Shown here one piece after another: positions 46,610 through 54,644 of a stretch of DNA of 64,000 bases. Position numbers and translations under genes: made by a program. This stretch comes from Anaerosporobacter faecicola. GTDB taxonomy: Bacteria > Bacillota > Clostridia > Lachnospirales > Lachnospiraceae. The stretch covers positions 100,915-164,914 of the forward strand of contig NZ_JAAQRO010000010.1 in NCBI RefSeq assembly GCF_012070565.1, in the 5' to 3' direction. How positions within the stretch are numbered: position 1 is the first letter of the stretch; every line of letters starts with the position of its first letter. Under the pieces are notes generated by a model that worked only from the letters and a program-made list of their open reading frames with translations, did no database searches and was not told the origin of the DNA.

Positions 46610-47773
46610 TTACAGTGAATCCATTATAATCTTAGCAATTGCCGCTTCATCAAGTGGAACATAGGCATTTTCTAAACCTTCATTAACTGCAATATGATGT
46701 GCCATCTCTGCCACTCTGCTTTCATCGATTCCTACATCTCGTAAATGCATTGGAATTCCAATTGATTCAAAGAATTTGTACGTTTCTTCAATAGCTTTCT
46801 CTGCAATTTCCTGTTTTTCTAAGGTTGCATCTATTCCAAATACGTTGACGCCATATTTAACAAAACGATCCATTGTTCGTTCACTTAAGATATGCTTCAT
46901 CCATCTAGGAGTAATGATTGCCAGTCCTTCGCCATGGGTTATATCATAATAGGCACTTAATGCATGCTCAATTGCATGACACGGCCATCCAGATTCACTA
47001 TTACCTAACGAAAGAATTCCATTGCAGCCGTAGGTACAATCTAGCATCAACTCAGCTCTTGCTCTATAGTCTTCTGGATTTTCAAGTGCAATTTTTGTAT
47101 TATACATAAGACTTTTGAATTCCGCCTCACAGAATCCATCATTTAAAATCGTCGTATCCTCTACGAAATATTGTTCCATTACATGATTCATCGCATCTGC
47201 ACATCCTGCTGCTGTCTGCTTTTTAGAGACCGAGAAGGTATATCTTGGATCTAAGATTGAACATACGGGGAAAAGATGTGGGTCCATATAGCCAATCTTG
47301 TCATTCGTCTCCGTTCTAGAGATAACACCACCACAATCATATTCACTTCCCGTCGCTGCTAATGTTAAGATATCAACGATTGGTAATGCGTCTTTAGCAA
47401 ATGCTTTATACGAGATCAAATCCCAAGTCTCTCCCTCATACTTTGCTCCTGCAGCAATTGCTTTGGAACAGTCTAGGACACTTCCGCCACCTACTGCAAG
47501 AATTACATCTATCCCTTTGTCTTTACAGATCTTCACGCCTTCAACGACACTTGTAGAATACTTTGGATTTGGTTCAATTCCAGAAAGCTCGAAGACTTCA
47601 AATCCCTTAAGTAATTCTTTTACCTTATCATATAAACCGATCTTCTTAATACTTCCGCCACCATATGTAAGCAGAATCTTCTTACCAAAAGGTTGCATGA
47701 TTTTTGGTAATTTTTCTACTACACCTTCACCAAATACTAATCTAGTTGGTGTCTGATAGTCAAAATTTCTCAT
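46610..47773 (-). CDS. Iron-containing alcohol dehydrogenase, butanol dehydrogenase-like
   Basis: The 387-residue type III alcohol dehydrogenase begins NFDYQTPTRLVFGEG, has GGGSIKKIGLYD and GGGSVLDCSKAIAAG for NAD(P) binding, and the metal site CHAIEHALSAYYDITHGEGL near residue 260. It reduces aldehydes to alcohols. GGAGG before ATG 47773 sets the start. It closes a MerR-flavin reductase-dehydrogenase operon, so the physiological job may be aldehyde detoxification rather than fermentation. Confidence 0.9.
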   Translation of the reverse strand: MRNFDYQTPTRLVFGEGVVEKLPKIMQPFGKKILLTYGGGSIKKIGLYDKVKELLKGFEVFELSGIEPNPKYSTSVVEGVKICKDKGIDVILAVGGGSVLDCSKAIAAGAKYEGETWDLISYKAFAKDALPIVDILTLAATGSEYDCGGVISRTETNDKIGYMDPHLFPVCSILDPRYTFSVSKKQTAAGCADAMNHVMEQYFVEDTTILNDGFCEAEFKSLMYNTKIALENPEDYRARAELMLDCTYGCNGILSLGNSESGWPCHAIEHALSAYYDITHGEGLAIITPRWMKHILSERTMDRFVKYGVNVFGIDATLEKQEIAEKAIEETYKFFESIGIPMHLRDVGIDESRVAEMAHHIAVNEGLENAYVPLDEAAIAKIIMDSL

Positions 47774-47825
47774 TCTGATTCCTCCATTCAAGTTCTTCTT
47801 ATTTGATATTTAAAGTATTTCCCGA

Positions 47826-48386
47826 TTACCGCAAAATGTTCCCGTCCTTAAATGCATTTCCTACTTTCTCACCTAGTTTTACATATGTTGCATTAATTGG
47901 GTCAAACACAATTGGTTCAAACTTCGAAAGATCCGTTTTCCCATCTTCCGTCAATACAGATTCATCAATACTTACATTAACGATTTCTCCATCTAATCTT
48001 CCGGTCGTTGCATCATAATTGATTACTTTACACTCTACTGCCATTGGTAGTTCTTCAATGATTGGTGCATTAACAAACTCGGATTTACTTGCACTAAATC
48101 CTGCTTTCTCGAATTTGTCTGGTGTATTGTTCCCTGATACAAGACCTACATAATCACATGCTACCACATGCGCTGCATCCGCCATACTTACTGTAAATGC
48201 TCCTGTTTTCAAAAGATTCTTCACTGTCTTGTGAGATGCACTTAAATCCATTGTAATCTGATTGTTATCACTGATTCCACCCCAGGCTGCATTCATCGCA
48301 TCTGGTTTTCCATTCTCATCATACGTTGCAATGATGAATACTGGTTGTGGATACGTCCATGGTTTTACTCCAAAATTCTTTCTCAT
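47826..48386 (-). CDS. Flavin reductase/flavoredoxin family protein
   Basis: The 186-residue FMN-binding split-barrel protein shows PQPVFIIATYDENGKPDAMNAAWGG near residue 14 and SASHKTVKNLLKTGAFTVSMA near residue 49. YVGLVSGNNTPDKFEKAGF follows near residue 79. It likely binds FMN and transfers electrons. It lies between the MerR and dehydrogenase genes with gaps of 69 and 52 bp. That gene order suggests it responds to carbonyl or thiol stress with them. Confidence 0.87.
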   Translation of the reverse strand: MRKNFGVKPWTYPQPVFIIATYDENGKPDAMNAAWGGISDNNQITMDLSASHKTVKNLLKTGAFTVSMADAAHVVACDYVGLVSGNNTPDKFEKAGFSASKSEFVNAPIIEELPMAVECKVINYDATTGRLDGEIVNVSIDESVLTEDGKTDLSKFEPIVFDPINATYVKLGEKVGNAFKDGNILR

Positions 48387-48455
48387 TATCTTAACCTCCC
48401 ATATTGTTCATCAGTTATTTTTTCAACATTCGTTGAAACATACTCTTTGTCTCAG

Positions 48456-48842
48456 TTATTCCTCAGAATTCCCCCATGTAAGTTTTCCTGTTTTTACTGC
48501 TTCCTCGTATCGGGAAATCTTATATTGAAGACGATTGATCGTCTCTTCGGTTTTCTTTCTTTGTTCAAGTAGTACTTCTAACTGTTCCTGTAATAGTTTT
48601 AATCTTGCAGGAAATGTTTCATCACCTTCCTGGCATAGCTTCACATACTCGATCATTCCTTCTATTGGAAGTCCTGCACTACGCATACAGATTGCAAGTT
48701 CTACCCAACCCAGATCTGAATTCTGATAATCACGAATTCCTCCAGAAGTTCGTCCTACCGTTGGAATCATGCCCACTCTTTCATAGTAACGTAATGTATC
48801 CTGTGATATACCATACATTTCACTAACTTCTTTAATGGTCAT
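48456..48842 (-). CDS. MerR-family regulator of the AdhR/NmlR type
   Basis: The 128-residue protein has the MerR helix-turn-helix (MTIKEVSEMYGISQDTLRYYERVGMIP) and a coiled-coil dimerisation helix. Cys52 (ELAICMRSAG) is at the position of the conserved redox cysteine of B. subtilis AdhR. AdhR senses aldehydes and activates a dehydrogenase. GGAGGAGG sets the start at ATG 48842. Its own promoter has the MerR hallmark 19-bp spacer. The downstream flavin reductase and dehydrogenase are the probable targets. Confidence 0.88.
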   Translation of the reverse strand: MTIKEVSEMYGISQDTLRYYERVGMIPTVGRTSGGIRDYQNSDLGWVELAICMRSAGLPIEGMIEYVKLCQEGDETFPARLKLLQEQLEVLLEQRKKTEETINRLQYKISRYEEAVKTGKLTWGNSEE

Positions 48843-48870
48843 CTTCCTCCTCCTTTCCAAGCACACGCTT

Positions 48871-48901
48871 ATTATAAGCTCTGGAGTTAACTTCAAGTCA
48901 A
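48871..48901 (-). promoter_or_regulatory. MerR-type promoter with a 19-bp spacer
   Basis: On the minus strand TTGACT (48901-48896) and TATAAT (48876-48871) are separated by 19 bp. The spacer and flank hold the dyad CTTGAAGTTAACTCCAG, close to the NmlR consensus CTTGGAGT-N-AACTCCAAG as I recall it. Such stretched promoters need the MerR protein to realign them. Confidence 0.8.
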
Positions 48902-48942
48902 GAGGGAAATTTCAGAGCAGCAATTGAACTGTGAAGTTTGCG

Positions 48943-49875
48943 TTAATTAAAATATGCCTCAATCGCCTCTTTATTCAAATCTTCTCCAATTACAATTAGT
49001 ACTTTCTGTCCTTTCTCCACGGACCGCGTCGCAAGATGTTCTCTCGTCGCATTAACTTCCAGCCACGTTTCGTCTTCCATTTCGAAAAAACCTTTGATTC
49101 GGAATATGTTCCCACATGTAGGATCTTTGAACAATTGCTTTACACAAGTCGTAATTTTATCTTTTGGTAAATTCATATTCATAAAGAATAACGAAGTAAA
49201 TGCATCTTCCTGATCAACCGACAATCTTCTATAACTAGCATCTACCCAACCGCTGTTCATTAGTAATTGAAAATCCTCTCCCGATAACTCATCCCAGTTT
49301 TTTGCAAAGATAGAATTCTCGATGTTTCGGTCACAACGATACTTATTCAACAGATTCGACAAATACTTTGTTGTCGTCCTAATCTGCTCCTCCGAACTCT
49401 GGTTCAACTTACTTACTATCACTCTGCCACAACTCGCTATCTGTGACACCAGTAGATTTTCTGCCTTTTCTGACAACTGTTTCTCTAATCCAGCATCCAC
49501 AATTGTGAAGATATTGCCAATCTCGTATTTGGAACTTACCGATTCATCATATAAGATTTCTTTAAATATATTCACATCATAGATTCCAGATGGTTCCACA
49601 ATAATACGATCCATTCCCTGTAAGGCAAACAAGATTAGTTTCGCCTTGAATCGTCGTTTCCAATCAGAAGCAACATTACCTCCAACGATTGCTTCCAGTT
49701 CACATTGTTCGCTCTCTATATCCTGCAGTAAGAGCATATCCACATTTATTGCACCAAAATCATTCTCAATAATTCCAATGTGTAATCCCTGCTCCGTCAG
49801 ATATCTGGCATACTTTCGTATAAATGTTGTCTTCCCTGAGCCAAGAAAACCTGTTATTAAATCAATTTTAATCAT
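48943..49875 (-). CDS. CobW/COG0523 GTPase lacking the CxCC metal motif
   Basis: The 310-residue G3E GTPase has Walker A GFLGSGKTT at residues 9-17, Walker B EPSGIYDV near residue 105, and SKLN in place of NKxD. The CobW C-terminal domain follows. Zinc or cobalamin chaperones of this family carry GCxCC after beta-strand 2; here the position reads GGNVASD (65-71) with no cysteine. Its metal handling is therefore doubtful. ATG 49875 follows GAGG. Longer readings up to 50070 run into group II intron sequence. Confidence 0.82.
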   Translation of the reverse strand: MIKIDLITGFLGSGKTTFIRKYARYLTEQGLHIGIIENDFGAINVDMLLLQDIESEQCELEAIVGGNVASDWKRRFKAKLILFALQGMDRIIVEPSGIYDVNIFKEILYDESVSSKYEIGNIFTIVDAGLEKQLSEKAENLLVSQIASCGRVIVSKLNQSSEEQIRTTTKYLSNLLNKYRCDRNIENSIFAKNWDELSGEDFQLLMNSGWVDASYRRLSVDQEDAFTSLFFMNMNLPKDKITTCVKQLFKDPTCGNIFRIKGFFEMEDETWLEVNATREHLATRSVEKGQKVLIVIGEDLNKEAIEAYFN

Positions 49876-50033
49876 AGGAACCTCTTTCGTTTCTTTTATT
49901 CTAATAGATTTTGTCGTTTGCTTATTACTTTCAACTGACCCACTACTATTAATTCTCATATTATATTTAAAATCATAACACAAGACGAGCAATATGATAA
50001 CCCGATTTTGATTTTTATTACATAAATGATAAT

Positions 50034-50327
50034 GGATCTCCCCAGTTGACGCACCGCCATTGTATAGCATGACTGGCTCTTGGACACCTTGGTAGTGTGC
50101 GATGTCTCACTAAAGCGATAGCACACTTATTTCTTACACTCTTTAGACAGTATCGACTTACCAGACTTGGTTAATTTCGGTGCTCTATTGTTAGCCCTAC
50201 TGCCTAACTTTCCACGCTTAGAATATGACATTCCTGCCACAAACCCAGGATTGCTACTGATGATGTGGTTAGCATCTTATCAGACGGAGGTTCCACCCGT
50301 TAGGCGGTGCGCCCTTTCAGGGCGCAC
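50034..50327 (-). mobile_element. 5' fragment of a group II intron
   Basis: On the minus strand the segment begins GTGCGCCCTGAAAGGG (from 50327), fitting the group II 5' consensus GTGYG and the start of introns such as Ll.LtrB. It continues through a highly structured, relatively GC-rich stretch to ACAATGGCGGTGCGTCAACT and GGGGAGATCC (to 50034), which I recall from domain I of clostridial introns. Sequence then changes to AT-rich DNA. No reverse transcriptase or domain V is seen. It is a truncated relic. The surrounding 49876-50514 holds no gene. Confidence 0.55.
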
Positions 50328-50460
50328 CTATAGTATATCCCTAATAAAATAAAATGTCTTACCACTTTCAGTATAAAATGTAGTTTCCAAGCAGTTCAGC
50401 ATCTGCTAAAATTTATTACATTATTAAAATTTTGAACTTCCATAGCAAGCATAAGAAAAA

Positions 50461-50485
50461 CCAGTAGATTTTTTACTTCTACTGG
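50461..50485 (-). terminator. Terminator at the end of the immunity gene series
   Basis: CCAGTAGA (50461-50468) pairs with TCTACTGG (50478-50485); on the minus strand TTTTTC follows. It lies 30 bp after the gene ending at 50515. Confidence 0.8.
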
Positions 50486-50514
50486 CATAAGTGAATTGTA
50501 CTTTTTTCATAAAC

Positions 50515-50928
50515 CTATGTTAATGATATTACTGCTCCTTCTTCATCTGTAACTATTGACCTTAATAATTTTCCAAATCTCTCAATCTGTCCCAATTCAC
50601 AATTTACATAAAAACAACACCTATGAGCTCGCTTATCATTATCTGCAATTTCAATATCAACCTCTACTTTTACGTGTCTATTTATTTGACTTGGTAAAAT
50701 TGTCAATGAAAACGCAGGGGTAAAATTACCAATTTTAGTACCAAACTCAAGATAACATTCAATATCATAATTTTTCATGTATGCTTCTATTTTATCCGCA
50801 TTCATCATAATAGCATCATCTTCAACATAACAACTTTGTTTTGCCTGAACATATTCTGATTTTGCTGTCACTCGTAATTCAATTTCATTAGAGTCTTGCC
50901 ATATTTTTTCAATAATAATATTATCCAT
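50515..50928 (-). CDS. Hypothetical protein of the toxin/immunity locus
   Basis: I do not recognise this 137-residue protein. It is a soluble alpha/beta protein with alternating strands (ECYLEFGTKIGNFTPAFSLTI, VEVDIEIADNDKRAHRCCFYV). ATG 50928 follows AGAGGAT. Small size, AT-rich coding sequence and position after other immunity-like genes suggest an immunity protein for a lost toxin, by context only. Confidence 0.6.
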   Translation of the reverse strand: MDNIIIEKIWQDSNEIELRVTAKSEYVQAKQSCYVEDDAIMMNADKIEAYMKNYDIECYLEFGTKIGNFTPAFSLTILPSQINRHVKVEVDIEIADNDKRAHRCCFYVNCELGQIERFGKLLRSIVTDEEGAVISLT

Positions 50929-50941
50929 AAAAATCCTCTCT

Positions 50942-51247
50942 TTACTTGAACTTAAACTTAAAATCATCAAATGCACCCGTAATCTTATTATATACAAAGT
51001 GTATTGTACTCTTTGTTCCATAAATCTCCCCTATTTCATTTTCTTTGTTTTCATATAAGCGAACCAATATTCCATAAACACTTTTAAAATAAAAAAGTAT
51101 CCTATCTTCGCAAGCTCTATTTGCATCAATTTTCAAAATACAAGGTTTATTATCATGTCTTAATCCAACGCTATTTACTATCTTTATGCAATGCACCCAA
51201 CAATTGCTGCATTGGCACCCATCCTTCATCGTCCATCTCAAATTCAT
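50942..51247 (-). CDS. Hypothetical small protein of the toxin/immunity locus
   Basis: The 101-residue product has no domain I recognise. It has a Cys-rich N-terminus (CQCSNCWVHC) and then FYFKSVYGILVRLYENKE and a basic end. It lies 9 bp after the DUF7674-type gene and 13 bp before the next one, so it looks translated. The start has only a weak site. It may be a toxin-tail fragment or an immunity protein. Confidence 0.45.
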   Translation of the reverse strand: MNLRWTMKDGCQCSNCWVHCIKIVNSVGLRHDNKPCILKIDANRACEDRILFYFKSVYGILVRLYENKENEIGEIYGTKSTIHFVYNKITGAFDDFKFKFK

Positions 51248-51256
51248 ACTACCAAA

Positions 51257-51622
51257 CTATGCTCTACCCAAATCTTTATCTGCTTCTAGTTGTAATTTTA
51301 TAGATGTCACGCCCATATACTTTTTAGCGATTTTTAGAACAGCTGAATCATTTCCTAATATCTCCATCATAGTTATTGAAAGAATATCTCTTAAATGTTT
51401 GTCACAGTTTACCGTTTCTTCAACAAAATCAAAAATATTTTGTATTTTTTCTTTCTCTTTATCCTCAAATAAAAGTTTTAAAATCTCTGGCATAAATATG
51501 TCTTCAATGACTACCGTTTCTAACAATTCACCATTTTCTTTGATACTCCTATTATAGCCTTGACTTGTTGCTGGTATAATTCTCATCATTTTATCAAAAA
51601 ATTCTTGTGTAACTTTATCCAT
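51257..51622 (-). CDS. DUF7674-like immunity protein candidate
   Basis: The 121-residue all-helical acidic protein reads FFDKMMRIIPATSQGYNRSIKE, ETVVIEDIFMPEILKLLFED and a final LEADKDLGR. It resembles the DUF7674 group found beside polymorphic toxins as immunity or accessory proteins. No toxin gene is directly upstream now; a toxin-tail fragment is. It is probably an orphan immunity gene. Start ATG 51622 follows GGAGGACA. Confidence 0.6.
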   Translation of the reverse strand: MDKVTQEFFDKMMRIIPATSQGYNRSIKENGELLETVVIEDIFMPEILKLLFEDKEKEKIQNIFDFVEETVNCDKHLRDILSITMMEILGNDSAVLKIAKKYMGVTSIKLQLEADKDLGRA

Positions 51623-51684
51623 ATACTGTCCTCCATTACCGCAACTGATTCCTTTGCTTACGAACCTTTAATTAATAGAATAAT

Positions 51685-52143
51685 TTAAAAATCAAATCCG
51701 ACTATTGTTTTGTATTTTAAAGCCAACTCCAACAGTCCCTTTATCTTTATTAAATCTTTATTTGTAGTTTCATCAAGCATTTTATTTACCACTTCTAATG
51801 CAAGTGGTATCTTTTCTAATGATAAAACTTCCTCTTCATTATCATCAATAATTACATCACACTGGTCATTAATCTGGTCATATAATTTTAACTGTTCAAG
51901 TAAAGTATACTGTTCATCTAATAAAACTAACTCTTCCATTTGTTCACTTACTACTTCATTATTCATGTCATTACCATTTATATCTAAATAATTTCTACCA
52001 CGTGGTCTTGTTGTATCCTCAATTCTAAAATAATTTCCATTTTTATCATATACAACACTTATTCCCGTCTCCGTATTATTATAATAAAAACACGCACCTT
52101 TCGTAACAATTTTTGTTATGAAGAGTGCGTTTATATCAGTCAA
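51685..52143 (-). pseudogene. Toxin-tail fragment fused to an immunity-like tail
   Basis: The frame reads ISVVYDKNGNYFRIEDTTRPRGRNYLDINGNDMNN near residues 29-63, a pattern seen in C-terminal toxin domains. It then changes to an acidic helical part ending in LLELALKYKTIVGFDF, which looks like an immunity protein tail. The only start is TTG 52143, without a ribosome binding site, and the frame stays open upstream. It is best explained as a deletion joining a toxin gene to its immunity gene. Confidence 0.45.
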
Positions 52144-52324
52144 TTGGAACTTAATGTGAAGTTTTCTTTCGTATACCTAGAAGCAAATTTTGCTATAAGG
52201 TGTCCTTTTCCCTTTAGGTAAATGACAAAAAGCTAATATTTATCGCTGTGTGTCATTCACTTCGTGAAAAGACAGTGATAACTTTTTGAGTTAGGGGTTT
52301 TGAAGTCCTAAAGTATAACCATAA

Positions 52325-52597
52325 TTAAATTAAACCTTTTATTTTTGCATATTTTTCAATCTCTTCATTTAACTTATCTTTATAAATTGACTGTGAGAAT
52401 GGTATTTGCACCCCCTCTTCACCATCATCATATTCAGGAAAGACAATAAAATTATCCCTGTCTATTTTCATTATTACATACTCATTTCCTTCAAATTCAC
52501 CTTTTCGAATTTCATATGAATTAACAAAATTAGTAATACTCTCATAATACTCTTTAGAATTAATCTCTGCTTGCAAAAATTTTCCTATTATATCCAT
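52325..52597 (-). CDS. Immunity protein candidate for the LXG-like toxin
   Basis: The 90-residue acidic protein (NFIVFPEYDDGEEGVQIP) has no domain I can name. It begins 20 bp after the toxin stop codon. This toxin-then-immunity order and spacing is the norm for polymorphic toxins. GAAGGAAATAG precedes its ATG. The role is inferred from context. Confidence 0.62.
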   Translation of the reverse strand: MDIIGKFLQAEINSKEYYESITNFVNSYEIRKGEFEGNEYVIMKIDRDNFIVFPEYDDGEEGVQIPFSQSIYKDKLNEEIEKYAKIKGLI

Positions 52598-52617
52598 ATC
52601 TATTTCCTTCTTTCTTA

Positions 52618-53643
52618 TTATTTTATTGGATAAGCACTTAACATACCACCATCACACGAAATAACAATCTTCACTAAAGTTTCTCCTTTTGTTCCAACTA
52701 CTTTTCCAGCATCAATTACTATTTCATAACTCGCATTACCAACTTTAGTTAATCCATTATCTGTAATAGAAGTTATCGTCCCATTTGATAATACATCTTT
52801 TAAGATACTCTCTGCGTCTGATTTATTTGCTCCTATAAATTTCTGACCGTTTCCTCCTGTTGTTGATAAATGTTTAGGTTTTACATAAGCAGAATCAATA
52901 TCAAAATCATCAAATACCTTCTTCCCTTGTGTAAAAATATCATCTACAGTGTTTAATCCACCCTTACCAAGCATCTCCCCCACTTCATCCACTGTATCTT
53001 TTTCTATCTTATCTTTTATTGTTTCTGTTGCTTCTCTCGTAATCCTTTCTACGGTCTCTAATGCTTCATCTGCATTAGTCCTCAGAATCCTTTCGGCTCC
53101 TTCTTCCCCTAATTCTTTGGCTAACTTAATTCCTTTTTTTCCGTATTTTCCTGTCTTTGCTAAATCGCCTACTAGGGGTATACATGATCCGATAGAAATT
53201 GCTGCATTTAGTTTATCTCCCTCTATACCATATATTGCACCATTGATTGCATCAGCAGGTTCAAATAGTATACCTGCAGCATCCAATAAACCATGAATTA
53301 TCCCAAGTATTTTATTTTCCGATCCATCCTCTTTATCTTCCTGCTTTTCGTCTAAACTAAAATACTGGTATATTGCACTAATCTTTACTTCCCTTAGTAT
53401 GTACCACTTATGAATAATCTCAAGAACTGTCATCATCTGCTTCATTACTGATAATTTTTCGTCTAGTTCTTTTTCAATCTCGTCTAGTGAATGCCTTATC
53501 TCCCCATACTCTATATCAAAGATTGGGAATTGTACTTTTAGATTTCGCAAGTTTTGTCTTAGGGTGAGAATTTGGTAGTATGTCAACTCCATTTGCGATG
53601 TAGTTGACAGTAAACTGTCCGGATTTACTGTATACTCTGCCAT
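52618..53643 (-). CDS. Polymorphic toxin with WXG/LXG-like N-terminus and pretoxin domain
   Basis: The 341-residue protein has three parts. Residues 1-95 are helical and resemble a WXG100/LXG-type export domain, without a signal peptide. Residues 118-175 (LLDAAGILFEPADAINGAIYG, IPLVGDLAKTGKYGKKG) look like the pre-toxin PT-TG region. The last 90 residues (KPKHLSTTGGNGQKF, SYEIVIDAGKVVGTKG, LVKIVISCDGGMLSAYP) form a small alpha/beta domain like the BECR-fold toxin RNases; that is a guess from pattern. A type VII secretion route is inferred; no secretion genes are in the window. GGAGGAG precedes the start. Confidence 0.75.
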   Translation of the reverse strand: MAEYTVNPDSLLSTTSQMELTYYQILTLRQNLRNLKVQFPIFDIEYGEIRHSLDEIEKELDEKLSVMKQMMTVLEIIHKWYILREVKISAIYQYFSLDEKQEDKEDGSENKILGIIHGLLDAAGILFEPADAINGAIYGIEGDKLNAAISIGSCIPLVGDLAKTGKYGKKGIKLAKELGEEGAERILRTNADEALETVERITREATETIKDKIEKDTVDEVGEMLGKGGLNTVDDIFTQGKKVFDDFDIDSAYVKPKHLSTTGGNGQKFIGANKSDAESILKDVLSNGTITSITDNGLTKVGNASYEIVIDAGKVVGTKGETLVKIVISCDGGMLSAYPIK

Positions 53644-53867
53644 TACTCCTCCATAATTATAATTGATATTCTCTCTTTTTTAAAGCGATTGATGTCATTC
53701 ATAAATATCAATTACTCATACTTCGTATGATTCTTATATTGTCTAATCAAATAACATTAGAAACGCCACGTTTGTAGCATAACACAAATATCTCCATAAT
53801 TGTTGTATTCCTGACAGACAACATCAAATCCTGACAGATGACATTACTAATTAATAAAATAGTATTC
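53634..53867 (-). repeat. 234-bp direct repeat, copy A, upstream of the intact toxin
   Basis: It covers the toxin start codon, ribosome binding site and presumed promoter region. Copy B at 54635-54868 has the same length and about ten mismatches (about 96% identity by eye). It holds two CTGTCAGGA direct repeats 20 bp apart (minus strand, 53837-53829 and 53817-53809). With the element at 53887-54064 it fills most of the 420-bp gap between genes. Confidence 0.9.
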
Positions 53868-53886
53868 ATTTTAACTATGAATATAT

Positions 53887-54064
53887 ACTCAACTTTCCCA
53901 ACAGACATTTTCAAATAATGCCTGAATAAATGAAGCTTGAGACAGCAACCACTCAGTTACTTTACTTTTTACGATAGATGTGATATCTGCTGATAAGGCC
54001 CCTATGTGCTCCAAGTTTCATTTATTCAGGCTATGTTTAGAAGTGTTTGCTGGGAAAATTGAGT
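53887..54064. mobile_element. 178-bp element with ~50-bp imperfect inverted ends (MITE-like)
   Basis: Left end ACTCAACTTTCCCAACAGAC and the reverse complement of the right end ACTCAATTTTCCCAGCAAAC continue in parallel for about 55 bp, including an exact match over CCTGAATAAATGAA. The inner 70 bp are unique and hold no gene. The whole could fold as one long hairpin. It could be a non-autonomous transposon or a structured RNA. No clear target duplication was seen. The stop codon of the DUF2247 gene overlaps its right end. Confidence 0.6.
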
Positions 54065-54579
54065 TAATCTTTGAATAATTCTAATTTTTTTATTTGTTCA
54101 TTAATAAATAAATCTAATTTTTCTAACAGATAACTTCTACATTCATTTATTGCATGCTTAACCTGGAGGTCTTTATCATCTATTGGCATATATGATATAA
54201 ACTTTTCCATATCAGTCGGATAGTCAAAATCAGCATAAATCATATCAATCTTTTCCAGTAATGTGACAATATCTAATTCTGTTTTTCTTAAATAAATTAT
54301 TATAGCTATTCTGACCATAAATTTTGCTCTATTTAATTTTTCTTCATTGTTACACTGAAAATCAGGAATTCTTTCAATTGTATCTAAAACCTCAATAAAA
54401 TCTTCTGACTTCCATGAAAGTTCAAGTTCTTCATCTGAAATACTTTCTTCTATTTCAATTCTTTTACATGCATAATCCTTTGCCACATCCAACGATAACA
54501 CTTTATGTTTTATTCCCCAGTATACCATGTACCAATCTATTTTGATATTTATATTATCAAATATATTAATCTTATACAT
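54064..54579 (-). CDS. DUF2247 family immunity protein
   Basis: The 171-residue acidic helical protein matches DUF2247, a family found as immunity proteins beside polymorphic toxins: IKIDWYMVYWGIKHKVLSLDVAKDYACKRIE near residues 14-44. GGAGG sets the start at ATG 54579. The toxin it should protect against has been reduced to a 55-bp remnant directly upstream. It is therefore an orphan immunity gene. Confidence 0.78.
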   Translation of the reverse strand: MYKINIFDNINIKIDWYMVYWGIKHKVLSLDVAKDYACKRIEIEESISDEELELSWKSEDFIEVLDTIERIPDFQCNNEEKLNRAKFMVRIAIIIYLRKTELDIVTLLEKIDMIYADFDYPTDMEKFISYMPIDDKDLQVKHAINECRSYLLEKLDLFINEQIKKLELFKD

Positions 54580-54589
54580 GCTTAACCTC

Positions 54590-54644
54590 CTATGGTCTAA
54601 CATTAGGTTTTCCTGTATGCTTTCCAGATTTACTACTCTGCCAT
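54590..54644 (-). pseudogene. Collapsed toxin gene: start codons joined to 3' end
   Basis: From ATG 54644 the sequence reads M-A-E like the intact toxin. A 4-bp deletion relative to it then creates TAG. About 35 bp later, in another frame, SGKHTGKPNVRP and a stop (54592-54590) look like a toxin C-terminus. The middle of the gene is gone. Confidence 0.6.

Noticed and set aside
49876..50070. 65-codon N-terminal extension of the CobW-type GTPase
   Set aside because: It begins in the group II intron fragment and has no ribosome binding site; GAGG precedes ATG 49875, where the family normally starts.
50167..50352. Plus-strand 61-codon frame
   Set aside because: It is antisense to the group II intron fragment and its terminal hairpin, with no protein-like pattern.
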